NCBI GenBank assembly: GCA_900550195.1
Contig: URRB01000021.1
Span: forward strand, 1-43,466
DNA: 43,466 nucleotides
Direction of reading: 5' to 3'
Source: an uncultured Collinsella sp.
GTDB lineage: Bacteria; Actinomycetota; Coriobacteriia; Coriobacteriales; Coriobacteriaceae
Part shown: one piece after another, positions 30,271 to 37,446 of the stretch
Layout of the letters: every line of letters starts with the position of its first letter
Position numbering within the stretch: the first letter of the stretch is position 1
Program-made: the position numbers and the translations under genes
The notes under the pieces: generated by a model
The model's input: the letters and a program-made list of their open reading frames with translations, nothing else
The model's database searches: none
What the model was told of the DNA's origin: nothing

Positions 30271-31356
30271 ATGGCGCACGATGTAGTCCTGATTCCCGGT
30301 GACGGTATCGGTCCCGAGATTACGCAGGCCATGCGCCGCGTGGTCGAGGCCACCGGTGTCCAGATCAACTGGAACGTCCAGGAGGCCGGCGCCGGCGTCA
30401 TGGACGAGTTTGGCACGCCGCTGCCCCAGCACGTCCTCGATGCGGTCGCCGAGACCAAGGTTGCCATCAAGGGCCCCATCACCACACCGGTCGGCACGGG
30501 TTTCCGCAGCGTCAACGTGGCCCTGCGCATGCATTTCGACCTGTACGCCTGCGTGCGCCCTTGTCTGTCGCAGCCGGGTGACGGCTCGCGTTTCCGCGAT
30601 GTCGACCTGGTCATCGTGCGCGAGAACACCGAGGACCTCTACGCCGGCATCGAGTTCGATGAGGGCGCTGCCGAGGTCGAGGAGCTCTCGCAGCTCGTCG
30701 AGCGTTCGGGCCAAAAGACCTTCGCCGCCGATTCCGCGATCTCGATCAAGCCCATCTCCATTGCCAAGAGCCGCCGCATTGTGGAGTATGCCTTTGAGTA
30801 TGCCCGCCGCTGCGGCCGCAAAAAGGTGACGGCCGTGCATAAGGCCAACATCATGAAGGCGACCGATGGCTTGTTCCTGCGCGTGGCGCGCGAGGTGGCC
30901 GCCAACTATTCCGATATCGAGTTCAACGATAAGATCGTCGACGCCACCTGCATGGGCCTGGTCCAGAACCCTAACGACTTCGATGTCCTGGTTCTGCCCA
31001 ACCTGTACGGCGACATCGTCAGCGACCTGTGCGCCGGCCTGGTGGGCGGCTTAGGGATGGCCCCCGGCTCCAACATCGGTGCCGACTGCGCCATCTTCGA
31101 GGCGACGCACGGCTCCGCGCCCGATATCGCTGGCCAGGATATCGCTAACCCCACGGCCGAGATTCTGTCCGCGGCTATGATGCTCGATCACCTGGGCGAG
31201 AACGACGCGGCCAATCGCATCCGCGCCGCCGTTTCTGCCACGCTCGACGAGGGTGAGCAGGTTACCGGCGACGTTCGTCGTGCCCAGACCGGCTCCGTTG
31301 AGGGCGCTGTGGGCACGCAGGCCTTTGCCGATGCCGTTATCGCGCACCTGGCCTAA
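30271..31356 (+). CDS. NAD-type isocitrate dehydrogenase (isocitrate/isopropylmalate dehydrogenase family)
   Basis: A 361-residue beta-decarboxylating dehydrogenase that should convert isocitrate to 2-oxoglutarate. Landmarks are VLIPGDGIGPEI at the N-terminus, SVNVALRMHFDLYACVRP (substrate binding, about residues 77-94), RENTEDLYAGIE, the NLYGDIVSDLCAGLVGG metal-site segment and GSAPDIAGQ. The short length and RENTEDLYAG favour NAD-dependent IDH over isopropylmalate dehydrogenase, but homoisocitrate-type specificity cannot be excluded. No aconitase or citrate synthase is adjacent. A terminator at 31416-31449 ends the operon. Confidence 0.88.
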   Translation: MAHDVVLIPGDGIGPEITQAMRRVVEATGVQINWNVQEAGAGVMDEFGTPLPQHVLDAVAETKVAIKGPITTPVGTGFRSVNVALRMHFDLYACVRPCLSQPGDGSRFRDVDLVIVRENTEDLYAGIEFDEGAAEVEELSQLVERSGQKTFAADSAISIKPISIAKSRRIVEYAFEYARRCGRKKVTAVHKANIMKATDGLFLRVAREVAANYSDIEFNDKIVDATCMGLVQNPNDFDVLVLPNLYGDIVSDLCAGLVGGLGMAPGSNIGADCAIFEATHGSAPDIAGQDIANPTAEILSAAMMLDHLGENDAANRIRAAVSATLDEGEQVTGDVRRAQTGSVEGAVGTQAFADAVIAHLA

Positions 31357-31415
31357 GGCATGCAGACTGCAAACGCCTAAATAGTACTTAAGTGTTTGCG
31401 TATAACCTGAGAATC

Positions 31416-31449
31416 AATACGCCCGGCGCTTTGTCGGGCGTATTCTATT
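31416..31449 (+). terminator. Terminator after isocitrate dehydrogenase
   Basis: Perfect ten-base arms AATACGCCCG/CGGGCGTATT (31416-31425 with 31435-31444) are followed by CTATT. The T-run is poor but the stem is strong. A GCAAAC/GTTTGC pairing (31371-31398) precedes it. Confidence 0.75.
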
Positions 31450-31482
31450 GCGGACTATGTTTCCTAACAAGGAGTAACTGAT

Positions 31483-32577
31483 ATGGGTCTGATTCAAAAG
31501 AAGGACGAGAAGGACGAGATCGACGGCATCCAGATCATCGAGCGCGGCGAAGGCCCCGATGGTGATGAGGAGGAGAAGATCGATCTGGTCGCCGGTACGT
31601 CTGCCGAACATATTGCTGCCGGTACGACGGCCGAGGAGGAGGACGCTCGCCTGGAGGCAAAGATCGCCGCGGACGCCGCCGACGAGAACCTCATGCCCGA
31701 GGAGCAGGACGAGGACGACGATATCCTGGGTTCCGACGAAGACGACCGCGCATCCAAGCACAAGAAGACGATGATTGCCGCCTTCGTGGTTGCAGTCGTG
31801 ATCGCTGCTGTGGTCGGCTTCTTTATCGGCAACGGTGGTTTTGGCGGCAAGGGCGTCGGCTCGGCGACCCTGTCCGAGGACCAGCTCGATTCGACCGTGG
31901 CGAGCTATAGCTACAACGGCAAGAAGAGCGACATCACCGCGCGTGAGGCCATCGAGAGCCAGTACAGCCTTGACACCGTCAAGGACGACGACGGCAACTA
32001 CACCGCTCCGTCTGCCGACGTTATCCTGTCCTACGTGCGCAACCAGATTCTGCTGGACGCTGCCGAGGACGAGGGCATTACCGTCTCTTCCAAGGAAATG
32101 AAGCAGTATGCCGAGGATTCCATCGGCACCTCCGACTACAAGACCATGGCCACGCAGTACGGCGTGTCCAAGGACCAGGCCAAGCAGATCGTCCGCCAGT
32201 CCGCGACGCTGCAGAAGCTCTACAAGAAGAAGGTGGGCGATAGCTCCGCAAGCATGCCGACCGCCCCGACCGAGCCTGCTGACGGCAACGAGGAGACCGC
32301 GAGCAAGGACTACGCCGATTACATCATCAACCTTGCCGGTGACGAGTGGGATAGCGAGAAGGGCACCTGGAAGGATGCCGACAGCACCTATGCCAAGGCC
32401 TTCGCTGACGATGCCTTTACGGCCGATAGCGCTACCTATAAGCAAGCCATGACCGCCTATTACACCGCCTACCAGCAGTATTCCTCGCAGGCTTCGAGCG
32501 CCAGCTCCAAGTGGACCGAGTATGCGAACGGCCTCTACGCCAAGGCCAACATCAGCATCTACGGCCTGTTTGCGTAA
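31483..32577 (+). CDS. Membrane-anchored SurA-N-like chaperone/peptidyl-prolyl isomerase-related protein
   Basis: A 364-residue protein with a very acidic cytoplasmic N-terminus (residues 1-94), one span (about 96-115, MIAAFVVAVVIAAVVGFFIG) and an extracytoplasmic domain. Residues about 175-255 (DVILSYVRNQILLDAAEDEGITVSSKEMK, then YGVSKDQAKQIVRQ) resemble the N-terminal helical domain of SurA/PrsA-type foldases. No parvulin catalytic domain is visible. The end is Ser/Ala/Tyr-rich. ATG follows AACAAGGAG. A terminator follows at 32621-32656. The family call is tentative. Confidence 0.7.
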   Translation: MGLIQKKDEKDEIDGIQIIERGEGPDGDEEEKIDLVAGTSAEHIAAGTTAEEEDARLEAKIAADAADENLMPEEQDEDDDILGSDEDDRASKHKKTMIAAFVVAVVIAAVVGFFIGNGGFGGKGVGSATLSEDQLDSTVASYSYNGKKSDITAREAIESQYSLDTVKDDDGNYTAPSADVILSYVRNQILLDAAEDEGITVSSKEMKQYAEDSIGTSDYKTMATQYGVSKDQAKQIVRQSATLQKLYKKKVGDSSASMPTAPTEPADGNEETASKDYADYIINLAGDEWDSEKGTWKDADSTYAKAFADDAFTADSATYKQAMTAYYTAYQQYSSQASSASSKWTEYANGLYAKANISIYGLFA

Positions 32578-32620
32578 GGTTTGCCTGCACTACTGCGCGC
32601 TAACCGATCTACCTGATTGA

Positions 32621-32656
32621 GCCCGCTAGAACGGACAACGTTCTAGCGGGCTTTTT
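32621..32656 (+). terminator. Rho-independent terminator after the SurA-like gene
   Basis: Perfect 13-base arms (32621-32633 with 32639-32651, GCCCGCTAGAACG) close on a five-base loop and are followed by TTTTT. Confidence 0.95.
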
Positions 32657-32755
32657 GTTGCCGAAATCAATAGGATAGGCCTCGCGCCCGCACAAGCGCT
32701 CCATCGGGTTCCCCTAATTCATCTGGGAAAACAACTGCAAACGATTGCAAGTGAC

Positions 32756-32785
32756 CGGTGAACGGTCGAAAACTACCGTTCACCG
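32756..32785. promoter_or_regulatory. Perfect 11-bp inverted repeat, candidate operator
   Basis: CGGTGAACGGT (32756-32766) and ACCGTTCACCG (32775-32785) flank an eight-base spacer. A related half, GGTAAACGGTCGAAA, recurs at 32975-32989 and a weaker GGTGCAAAAACGTTTTACC lies at 33003-33021. Repetition suggests binding sites for one unidentified regulator. Confidence 0.55.
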
Positions 32786-33079
32786 ATAATCTCAAAACTG
32801 GTTCTAACTGGTATTAAGTCAAAAAGACCAATTCACATATCTTCACAATGACCTGCAATTTTTCTACACGCTATTTTTAGCCGCCCTGCGTTGTTTAGAC
32901 ACCGGGAAAGATCCGTTCTTTTGCCAAAGCGTTTCGAAACGGTTTCAAAACCGCAGGTAGAAGTGTTAACGAGCGGTAAACGGTCGAAATATCACCGTGA
33001 GCGGTGCAAAAACGTTTTACCGTATAAATCAACGAAAGCGACCTCTTCTGGGGTGATATAGTGACAACAACACGTCACG

Positions 33080-33092
33080 TGGTTACTACCAG
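33080..33092. promoter_or_regulatory. Candidate GntR/UTRA operator upstream of the PTS operon
   Basis: TGGTTACTACCAG is a near-palindrome (GGT-TACT-ACC). The same 13 bases occur at 37373-37385 before agaS. It is similar in style to DasR/NagR sites (TGGTCTAGACCA). It lies about 115 bases before EIIA and just downstream of the putative -10 element at 33057-33062. Confidence 0.6.
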
Positions 33093-33208
33093 TTTAGAAA
33101 CCACTGGTCTTCAAAGAACGCTTTCTAAGAAGCTTTAAGGGCAAGTGCCCGCTGGCTTCCGAAAATCATCGGACTCAGATCGTACACACCTTCGGAAGGG
33201 AAATTTGA

Positions 33209-33652
33209 ATGGTTGGCTTTATTCTTACCGGTCATGGACAGTTCGCACCCGGCCTTGCAAGCGCTATCGCTATGGTCGCTGGTGACCAGCCCGCTTTTAC
33301 CGTCGTTCCTTTCGAGGGCGACCAGGCTGCTTCCTACGGTGAGGATCTCCGCGCCGCTATTACCGCCATGCGCGAGGAGTGCGATGGCGTGCTCGTCTTT
33401 ACCGACTTGCTCGGTGGTACCCCGTTCAACCAGTCGATGATGATTGCCCAGGATGTCGACAACGTCGAGGTTCTGACTGGCACCAACCTTCCCATGGTTA
33501 TTGAGCTCCTGTTCCTCCGCGGCAATGCCACGCTCGCCGAGCTTGGCGAGCAGGCCGTGACCGTTGGCCAGACGGGCATCACCGCCCAGACGGTCGCATC
33601 CGTTGCCGGCTCCGAGGAAGAGGATATCTTCGGCGACGAGGACGGCATCTAA
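33209..33652 (+). CDS. PTS mannose/sorbose/GalNAc-family EIIA
   Basis: A 147-residue cytoplasmic phosphocarrier. The phosphorylated histidine is His9 in LTGHGQFAPGL, and the VFTDLLGGTPFNQSM segment is the family's dimer-loop signature. Its C-terminus is acidic. ATG follows GGAAGGGAAA. Its stop overlaps the next start (TAATG), so it is translationally coupled to the YajC-like gene. It opens the EIIA-YajC-EIIB-EIIC-EIID operon. Confidence 0.93.
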   Translation: MVGFILTGHGQFAPGLASAIAMVAGDQPAFTVVPFEGDQAASYGEDLRAAITAMREECDGVLVFTDLLGGTPFNQSMMIAQDVDNVEVLTGTNLPMVIELLFLRGNATLAELGEQAVTVGQTGITAQTVASVAGSEEEDIFGDEDGI

Positions 33653-33933
33653 TGGCCGATTTCGGAGCCAACGTCCTGAGCTCCTCGGTCGCCCTTTTAG
33701 GCCTGCTTGTCATCATGGGCTTGATTTACACCATCTGGTCGCAAATCAACATGGAGAAGAAGCAGAAGTACTTCAAGGAGCTGCACACCGAGCTCAAGCC
33801 GGGTCAGGAGGTTCTTTTCGCCGGCGGTATCTACGGAACCGTCAAAGGCATCGAAGGCGAGAAGGTCCAGATCAAAGTCCGATCCGGAGCCGTCGTAGAT
33901 GTTTCGCGTTACGCGATTCAGGAGATCAAGTAA
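33652..33933 (+). CDS. YajC-family membrane protein within the PTS operon
   Basis: A 93-residue protein with one N-terminal span (about residues 9-27, SSVALLGLLVIMGLIYTIW) and a small beta-rich cytoplasmic domain with LKPGQEVLFAGGIYGTVKGI and VQIKVRSGAVVDVSRYAI. This is the YajC layout, a holotranslocon accessory that associates with SecDF. Here it lies between EIIA and EIIB genes with a one-base overlap upstream and 36 bases downstream, far from any sec gene. It may help insert or stabilise this permease; that is inference from position. Confidence 0.87.
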   Translation: MADFGANVLSSSVALLGLLVIMGLIYTIWSQINMEKKQKYFKELHTELKPGQEVLFAGGIYGTVKGIEGEKVQIKVRSGAVVDVSRYAIQEIK

Positions 33934-33969
33934 CTGTCGTCAGCAAATATCGAAAGGAAGCTGATCAAC

Positions 33970-34452
33970 ATGGCAGAACCCAACATTCTTCTTACCCGCA
34001 TCGATAACCGACTGGTTCATGGTCAGGTTGCCACCCAGTGGAACTCCACTCTGGGCTCCAACCTCATCCTCGTCGCCAACGACGACGTGGCGTCCAACAC
34101 CATGCGCCAGAACCTCATGAAGATGGCCGCTCCCGCCGGCGTCGCTACGCGTTTCTTCTCCCTGCAGAAGACCATCGACGTCATTGGCAAGGCGAGCCCG
34201 CGCCAGAAGATCTTCATCGTGGCCGAAACACCGGAAGACGTGCTTACGCTCGTCAAGGGCGGTGTGCCTATAAAGAAGGTAAACATCGGCAACATGCACA
34301 TGTCGGAAGGAAAGCGCCAAGTCGCCACCTCCGTCGCAGTTAACGACGAGGATGTCGCTGCGTTTAAAGAGCTGCAGGAATTGGGGGTGGAGTTGGAGAT
34401 CAGGCGCGTTCCGAGCACGCCTGTTGAGGACACGAGCAAGCTCTTCTCGTAA
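33970..34452 (+). CDS. PTS mannose/sorbose/GalNAc-family EIIB
   Basis: A 160-residue phosphocarrier that phosphorylates the incoming sugar. The active-site histidine is in RIDNRLVHGQVATQW (about residue 17), followed by NDDVASN and the NIGNMHMSEGKRQV segment common in this family. ATG follows GAAAGGAAGC. It works with the EIIC and EIID encoded next. The substrate is inferred from the locus to be GalNAc, galactosamine or a related amino sugar. Confidence 0.93.
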   Translation: MAEPNILLTRIDNRLVHGQVATQWNSTLGSNLILVANDDVASNTMRQNLMKMAAPAGVATRFFSLQKTIDVIGKASPRQKIFIVAETPEDVLTLVKGGVPIKKVNIGNMHMSEGKRQVATSVAVNDEDVAAFKELQELGVELEIRRVPSTPVEDTSKLFS

Positions 34453-34542
34453 TCCTCGTGATCCACGTTGTCAGGAGTGAAACCCTGACGTTCTGTACGT
34501 GATATCCAAAGTGCGTACATTCATTTTGAAAGGAGGAGCAAG

Positions 34543-35343
34543 ATGGAATACTCGATCATCCAGATCGCTCTGGTCTTCGTCGTCACGTTCATCGCGGCAA
34601 TCGACCAGTTTGACTTCCTCGAGTCTCTCTATCAGCCCATCGTCACCGGCGCCGTCATCGGTCTTATCCTTGGCGACCTCAACACCGGTCTTCTCGTGGG
34701 TGGTACCTATCAGCTCATGACGATCGGCAACATGCCGATCGGAGGCGCTCAGCCGCCTAACGCCGTCATCGGCGGCATCATGGCAGCCATTCTCGCTATC
34801 GCCACGGGCCTCGAGCCCAACGCGGCAGTCGGCCTCGCCATTCCGTTCGCTCTGCTTGGCCAGCTTGGCGTTACCCTGGTCTTCACGCTTATGTCCCCGC
34901 TTATGTCCACGGCCGATAACATGGCTCACAACGCGGACACCAAGGGCATCGAGCGCCTGAACTACTTCGCCATGGCTCTGCTTGGCCTGATCTTCGCTGT
35001 CGTCGTCACCCTGTTCTTCATCGCTGGCGCTACCATCGGTCAGACCATCGCTTCTGCCATCCCGACTTGGCTGCAGACCGGTCTGTCCGCTGCAGGCGGC
35101 ATGATGCGCTTCGTCGGCTTCGCCGTCCTGCTCAAGGTTATGATGAACCGCGATATGTGGGGCTTCTTCCTCATGGGCTTTGGCCTCGCGCTCATCACCG
35201 TTGCCAACGATTCGCTGGCAACCCCTGCTCTGCTCATCCTCGCTCTCATCGGCTTCGGCATCGCTTTCTGGGACTTCCAGCAGCAGACCGAGCTGAAGGG
35301 TGCAGCTGTTTCTGACGGAGGTGACTTCGAAGATGGCATCTAA
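34543..35343 (+). CDS. PTS mannose/sorbose/GalNAc-family EIIC
   Basis: A 266-residue membrane permease subunit. DQFDFLESLYQPIVTG and GLILGDLNTGLLVGGTYQL near the N-terminus and GNMPIGGAQPPNAVIGG (about residues 62-78) are hallmark EIIC-Man segments. Several hydrophobic spans follow, and the C-terminus is hydrophilic and acidic. ATG follows GAAAGGAGGAGC. Its last 11 bases overlap the EIID gene, indicating coupled translation. Confidence 0.94.
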   Translation: MEYSIIQIALVFVVTFIAAIDQFDFLESLYQPIVTGAVIGLILGDLNTGLLVGGTYQLMTIGNMPIGGAQPPNAVIGGIMAAILAIATGLEPNAAVGLAIPFALLGQLGVTLVFTLMSPLMSTADNMAHNADTKGIERLNYFAMALLGLIFAVVVTLFFIAGATIGQTIASAIPTWLQTGLSAAGGMMRFVGFAVLLKVMMNRDMWGFFLMGFGLALITVANDSLATPALLILALIGFGIAFWDFQQQTELKGAAVSDGGDFEDGI

Positions 35344-36415
35344 TGAGTATGTGATCCCGGAGCACTACGAGGATCTCACTCCTGCTCCGCAGCTCGACCA
35401 GAAGACCCTCAACAAGATGGCTTGGCGCTCCTGCTTCCTGCAGGCATCGTTCAACTACGAGCGCATGCAGGCCGCTGGCTGGCTTTACTCCATCATCCCC
35501 GGTCTGGAGAAGATCCACACCAACAAGAACGACCTCGCGGCTTCCATGAGCCACAACCTGGAGTTCTTCAACACCCACCCGTTCCTCGTCACCTTTGTTA
35601 TGGGCATCGTGCTTTCGCTCGAGCAGAACAAGGTTGACATCCCCACGATCCGCGCCGTCCGCGTCGCCGCAATGGGCCCGCTCGGTGGTATCGGTGACGC
35701 CCTGTTCTGGCTGACGCTCGTGCCTATCACGGCCGGCATCACCTCCAACATGGCCATCAACGGCAACGCCGCTGCGCCGATCATCTTCCTGGTGATCTTC
35801 AACGCCGTCCAGTTCGCTCTGCGCTTCTGGCTCATGAACTGGTCCTACAAGCTTGGCACCAGCGCTATTGACGCTTTGACCGCCAACATGCAGGCCTTTA
35901 CGCGTGCCGCTTCCATCATGGGCGTCTTCGTCGTCGGTTGCCTGGTCGTCACCATGGGTGGCACCCAGATCAACCTCGAGATCCCCAACGGCACCACCCG
36001 TGGCCTCTCCGCCACTACCGTGATCGTCTCCGAGAAGGAGGCCGAGAACTTCACCGGTATGGAGGGCATCGATACCGAGACCGCTGAGGCCGGTACCATC
36101 GCCATGACTAATGAGGACGGCGACGCCCTCACCGCCACCGATGCCGACGGCAACCCTGTCGAGTGCGGCGTCACCGATCTGGGCAACGGCATGGAGTCCG
36201 TTACCTACGGCACCGTTACCGAGGATCCGGTCAACTTCTCTGTTGCCGACACCCTCAACACCATCGTCCCGAAGCTTGTCCCGCTTATGCTTACGCTGCT
36301 GCTTTACTACATGTTCGCTAAGCACAGCTGGACCCCGACCAAGGGCATTCTGCTGCTCTTCGTCCTTGGCATCCTGGGCGCTGGCCCGCTTGGTCTCTGG
36401 CCGAGCATCTGGTAA
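35333..36415 (+). CDS. PTS mannose/sorbose/GalNAc-family EIID with an enlarged loop
   Basis: A 360-residue membrane subunit. The family features MAWRSCFLQASFNYERMQAAG (split here as residues about 27-47) and AAMGPLGGIGDALFW are intact. EIID proteins are usually about 270-300 residues; this one has an extra hydrophilic block of about 95 residues (205-300), rich in Glu, Asp and Thr, between the span ending in VVTMGG and the final hydrophobic part. ATG at 35333 is chosen for GGAGGTGAC upstream. The operon ends with a hairpin and terminator at 36483-36521. Confidence 0.92.
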   Translation: MASNEYVIPEHYEDLTPAPQLDQKTLNKMAWRSCFLQASFNYERMQAAGWLYSIIPGLEKIHTNKNDLAASMSHNLEFFNTHPFLVTFVMGIVLSLEQNKVDIPTIRAVRVAAMGPLGGIGDALFWLTLVPITAGITSNMAINGNAAAPIIFLVIFNAVQFALRFWLMNWSYKLGTSAIDALTANMQAFTRAASIMGVFVVGCLVVTMGGTQINLEIPNGTTRGLSATTVIVSEKEAENFTGMEGIDTETAEAGTIAMTNEDGDALTATDADGNPVECGVTDLGNGMESVTYGTVTEDPVNFSVADTLNTIVPKLVPLMLTLLLYYMFAKHSWTPTKGILLLFVLGILGAGPLGLWPSIW

Positions 36416-36482
36416 GGCTCTAGCTTGAGGGGTGTGTCCCTACGCGGCTCACACCCCGACCCCTTAAGCCATGTGTATGTTA

Positions 36483-36521
36483 AAAGCCGCGTGCTCGAAA
36501 GAGCGCGCGGCTTTTGTTTTC
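36483..36521 (+). terminator. Rho-independent terminator of the mannose-family PTS operon
   Basis: AAAAGCCGCGTGCTC pairs with GAGCGCGCGGCTTTT (one G-U) around GAAA, followed by GTTTT. An additional GGGGTGTG/CACACCCC hairpin lies at about 36429-36455. Confidence 0.93.
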
Positions 36522-36600
36522 TTGATGATTCGGGTGTGGCAGACAGATAATGCTAAGCACCCTAGGTAGCTAGCCGAATTCGAGCAAAAGGGAGGATAGG

Positions 36601-37332
36601 ATGGCGATCGGAGCGCGTAAGCAACCGCTGTACGATCAGCTGGTCGATATTCTGACCGAAAAGATCGACCATGAATATCGCGCCGGTGACATGATTCCTT
36701 CCGAGCGCGAACTTTCGGAGCGCTATGGTCTCTCGCGTACTACGGTACGCCTGGCTCTGCAGGAACTGGAGCGTTTAGGACTGGTGGTTCGGCAGCACGG
36801 TCGCGGTACCTTTGTGACCGACCGTTCGGCAAAGGCAACCAATCTTATGCAGTCCTACAGCTTTACCGAGCAGATGCGCGCGATGGGTCGCGACCCCGAG
36901 ACCACGATTCTCGAGTTTTGCGAGATGGAGGCCGATAAAAATCTGGCCGAGCATATGGGATTGCGTATAGGTGATCGCATTTTTAAGCTTAAGCGCCTTC
37001 GTTCTGCCGACAACATGCCCATGATGGTCGAACGCAGCTATCTACCAGTTCGTCAATTTTTGTCCCTAAAGCGACCGCTGCTGGAGCGTAAGCCGCTTTA
37101 CGATGTGATTGAGCAAGACTTTCAGCAAAAGATACGCGTGGCCGAAGAGGAGTTCTATGCGAGCATAGCCCGTCCCACCGACGCCCACCTTTTGGGAATT
37201 GTCGAGGGCTCGCCTGTGCTCGATTTGGTCAGGACTACGTATAACGAGTCAAACGAGGTTGTGGAGTATACACTCTCGGTTGCTCGTGCCGATCAGTTTA
37301 AATACAAGGTTTACCACCAGCGTAGCGACTAG
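36601..37332 (+). CDS. GntR/HutC-family regulator (NagR/AgaR type)
   Basis: A 243-residue regulator with a winged helix (IPSERELSERYGLSRTTVR, about residues 37-55; HGRGTFVTD wing) and a UTRA domain (SYSFTEQMRAMGRD, MMVERSYLPVRQF, VEYTLSVARADQFKY). The pattern matches NagR/DasR-like repressors that sense amino-sugar phosphates. It lies between the PTS operon and agaS, and the same 13-base near-palindrome precedes both, so it probably represses both until the phosphosugar inducer binds. ATG follows AAGGGAGGATAGG. Confidence 0.9.
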   Translation: MAIGARKQPLYDQLVDILTEKIDHEYRAGDMIPSERELSERYGLSRTTVRLALQELERLGLVVRQHGRGTFVTDRSAKATNLMQSYSFTEQMRAMGRDPETTILEFCEMEADKNLAEHMGLRIGDRIFKLKRLRSADNMPMMVERSYLPVRQFLSLKRPLLERKPLYDVIEQDFQQKIRVAEEEFYASIARPTDAHLLGIVEGSPVLDLVRTTYNESNEVVEYTLSVARADQFKYKVYHQRSD

Positions 37333-37371
37333 TGTTCGCATCGTATCCATATGATGATTCTTTGCATTTAA

Positions 37372-37407
37372 CTGGTTACTACCAGATAACCAACTGAAGT
37401 GTATAAT
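37372..37407 (+). promoter_or_regulatory. agaS promoter with overlapping GntR-type operator
   Basis: CTGGTTACTACCAG (37372-37385) is a perfect five-base-arm palindrome whose core also occurs before the PTS operon. It covers the expected -35 position of TATAAT (37402-37407), 40 bases before the gene. A repressor bound there would block the promoter. Confidence 0.65.
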
Positions 37408-37446
37408 TGCACGTCAGAGGATTACTTCTAGAGAGAGGTATTAGAA

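Larger units (their letters stand above)
32657..33208 (+). promoter_or_regulatory. Regulatory region of the mannose-family PTS operon
   Basis: A 552-base non-coding, AT-rich region dense in palindromes. From left: TGCAAACGATTGCA (32736-32749), an 11-bp perfect inverted repeat (32756-32785), ACTGGTTCTAACTGGT (32797-32812), CGTTTCGAAACG (32930-32941), a GGTAAACGGTCGAAA segment (32975-32989), TGATATAGT as a possible extended -10 (33054-33062), and the GntR-type site TGGTTACTACCAG (33080-33092) followed by ACCAGT/ACTGGT (33088-33108). Several regulators probably converge here. No open reading frame of interest is visible. Confidence 0.65.

Noticed and set aside
30271..31356. 3-isopropylmalate dehydrogenase (leuB)
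   Set aside because: SVNVALRMHFDLYACVRP and RENTEDLYAG fit NAD-type isocitrate dehydrogenase better, and no leucine-pathway genes are adjacent.
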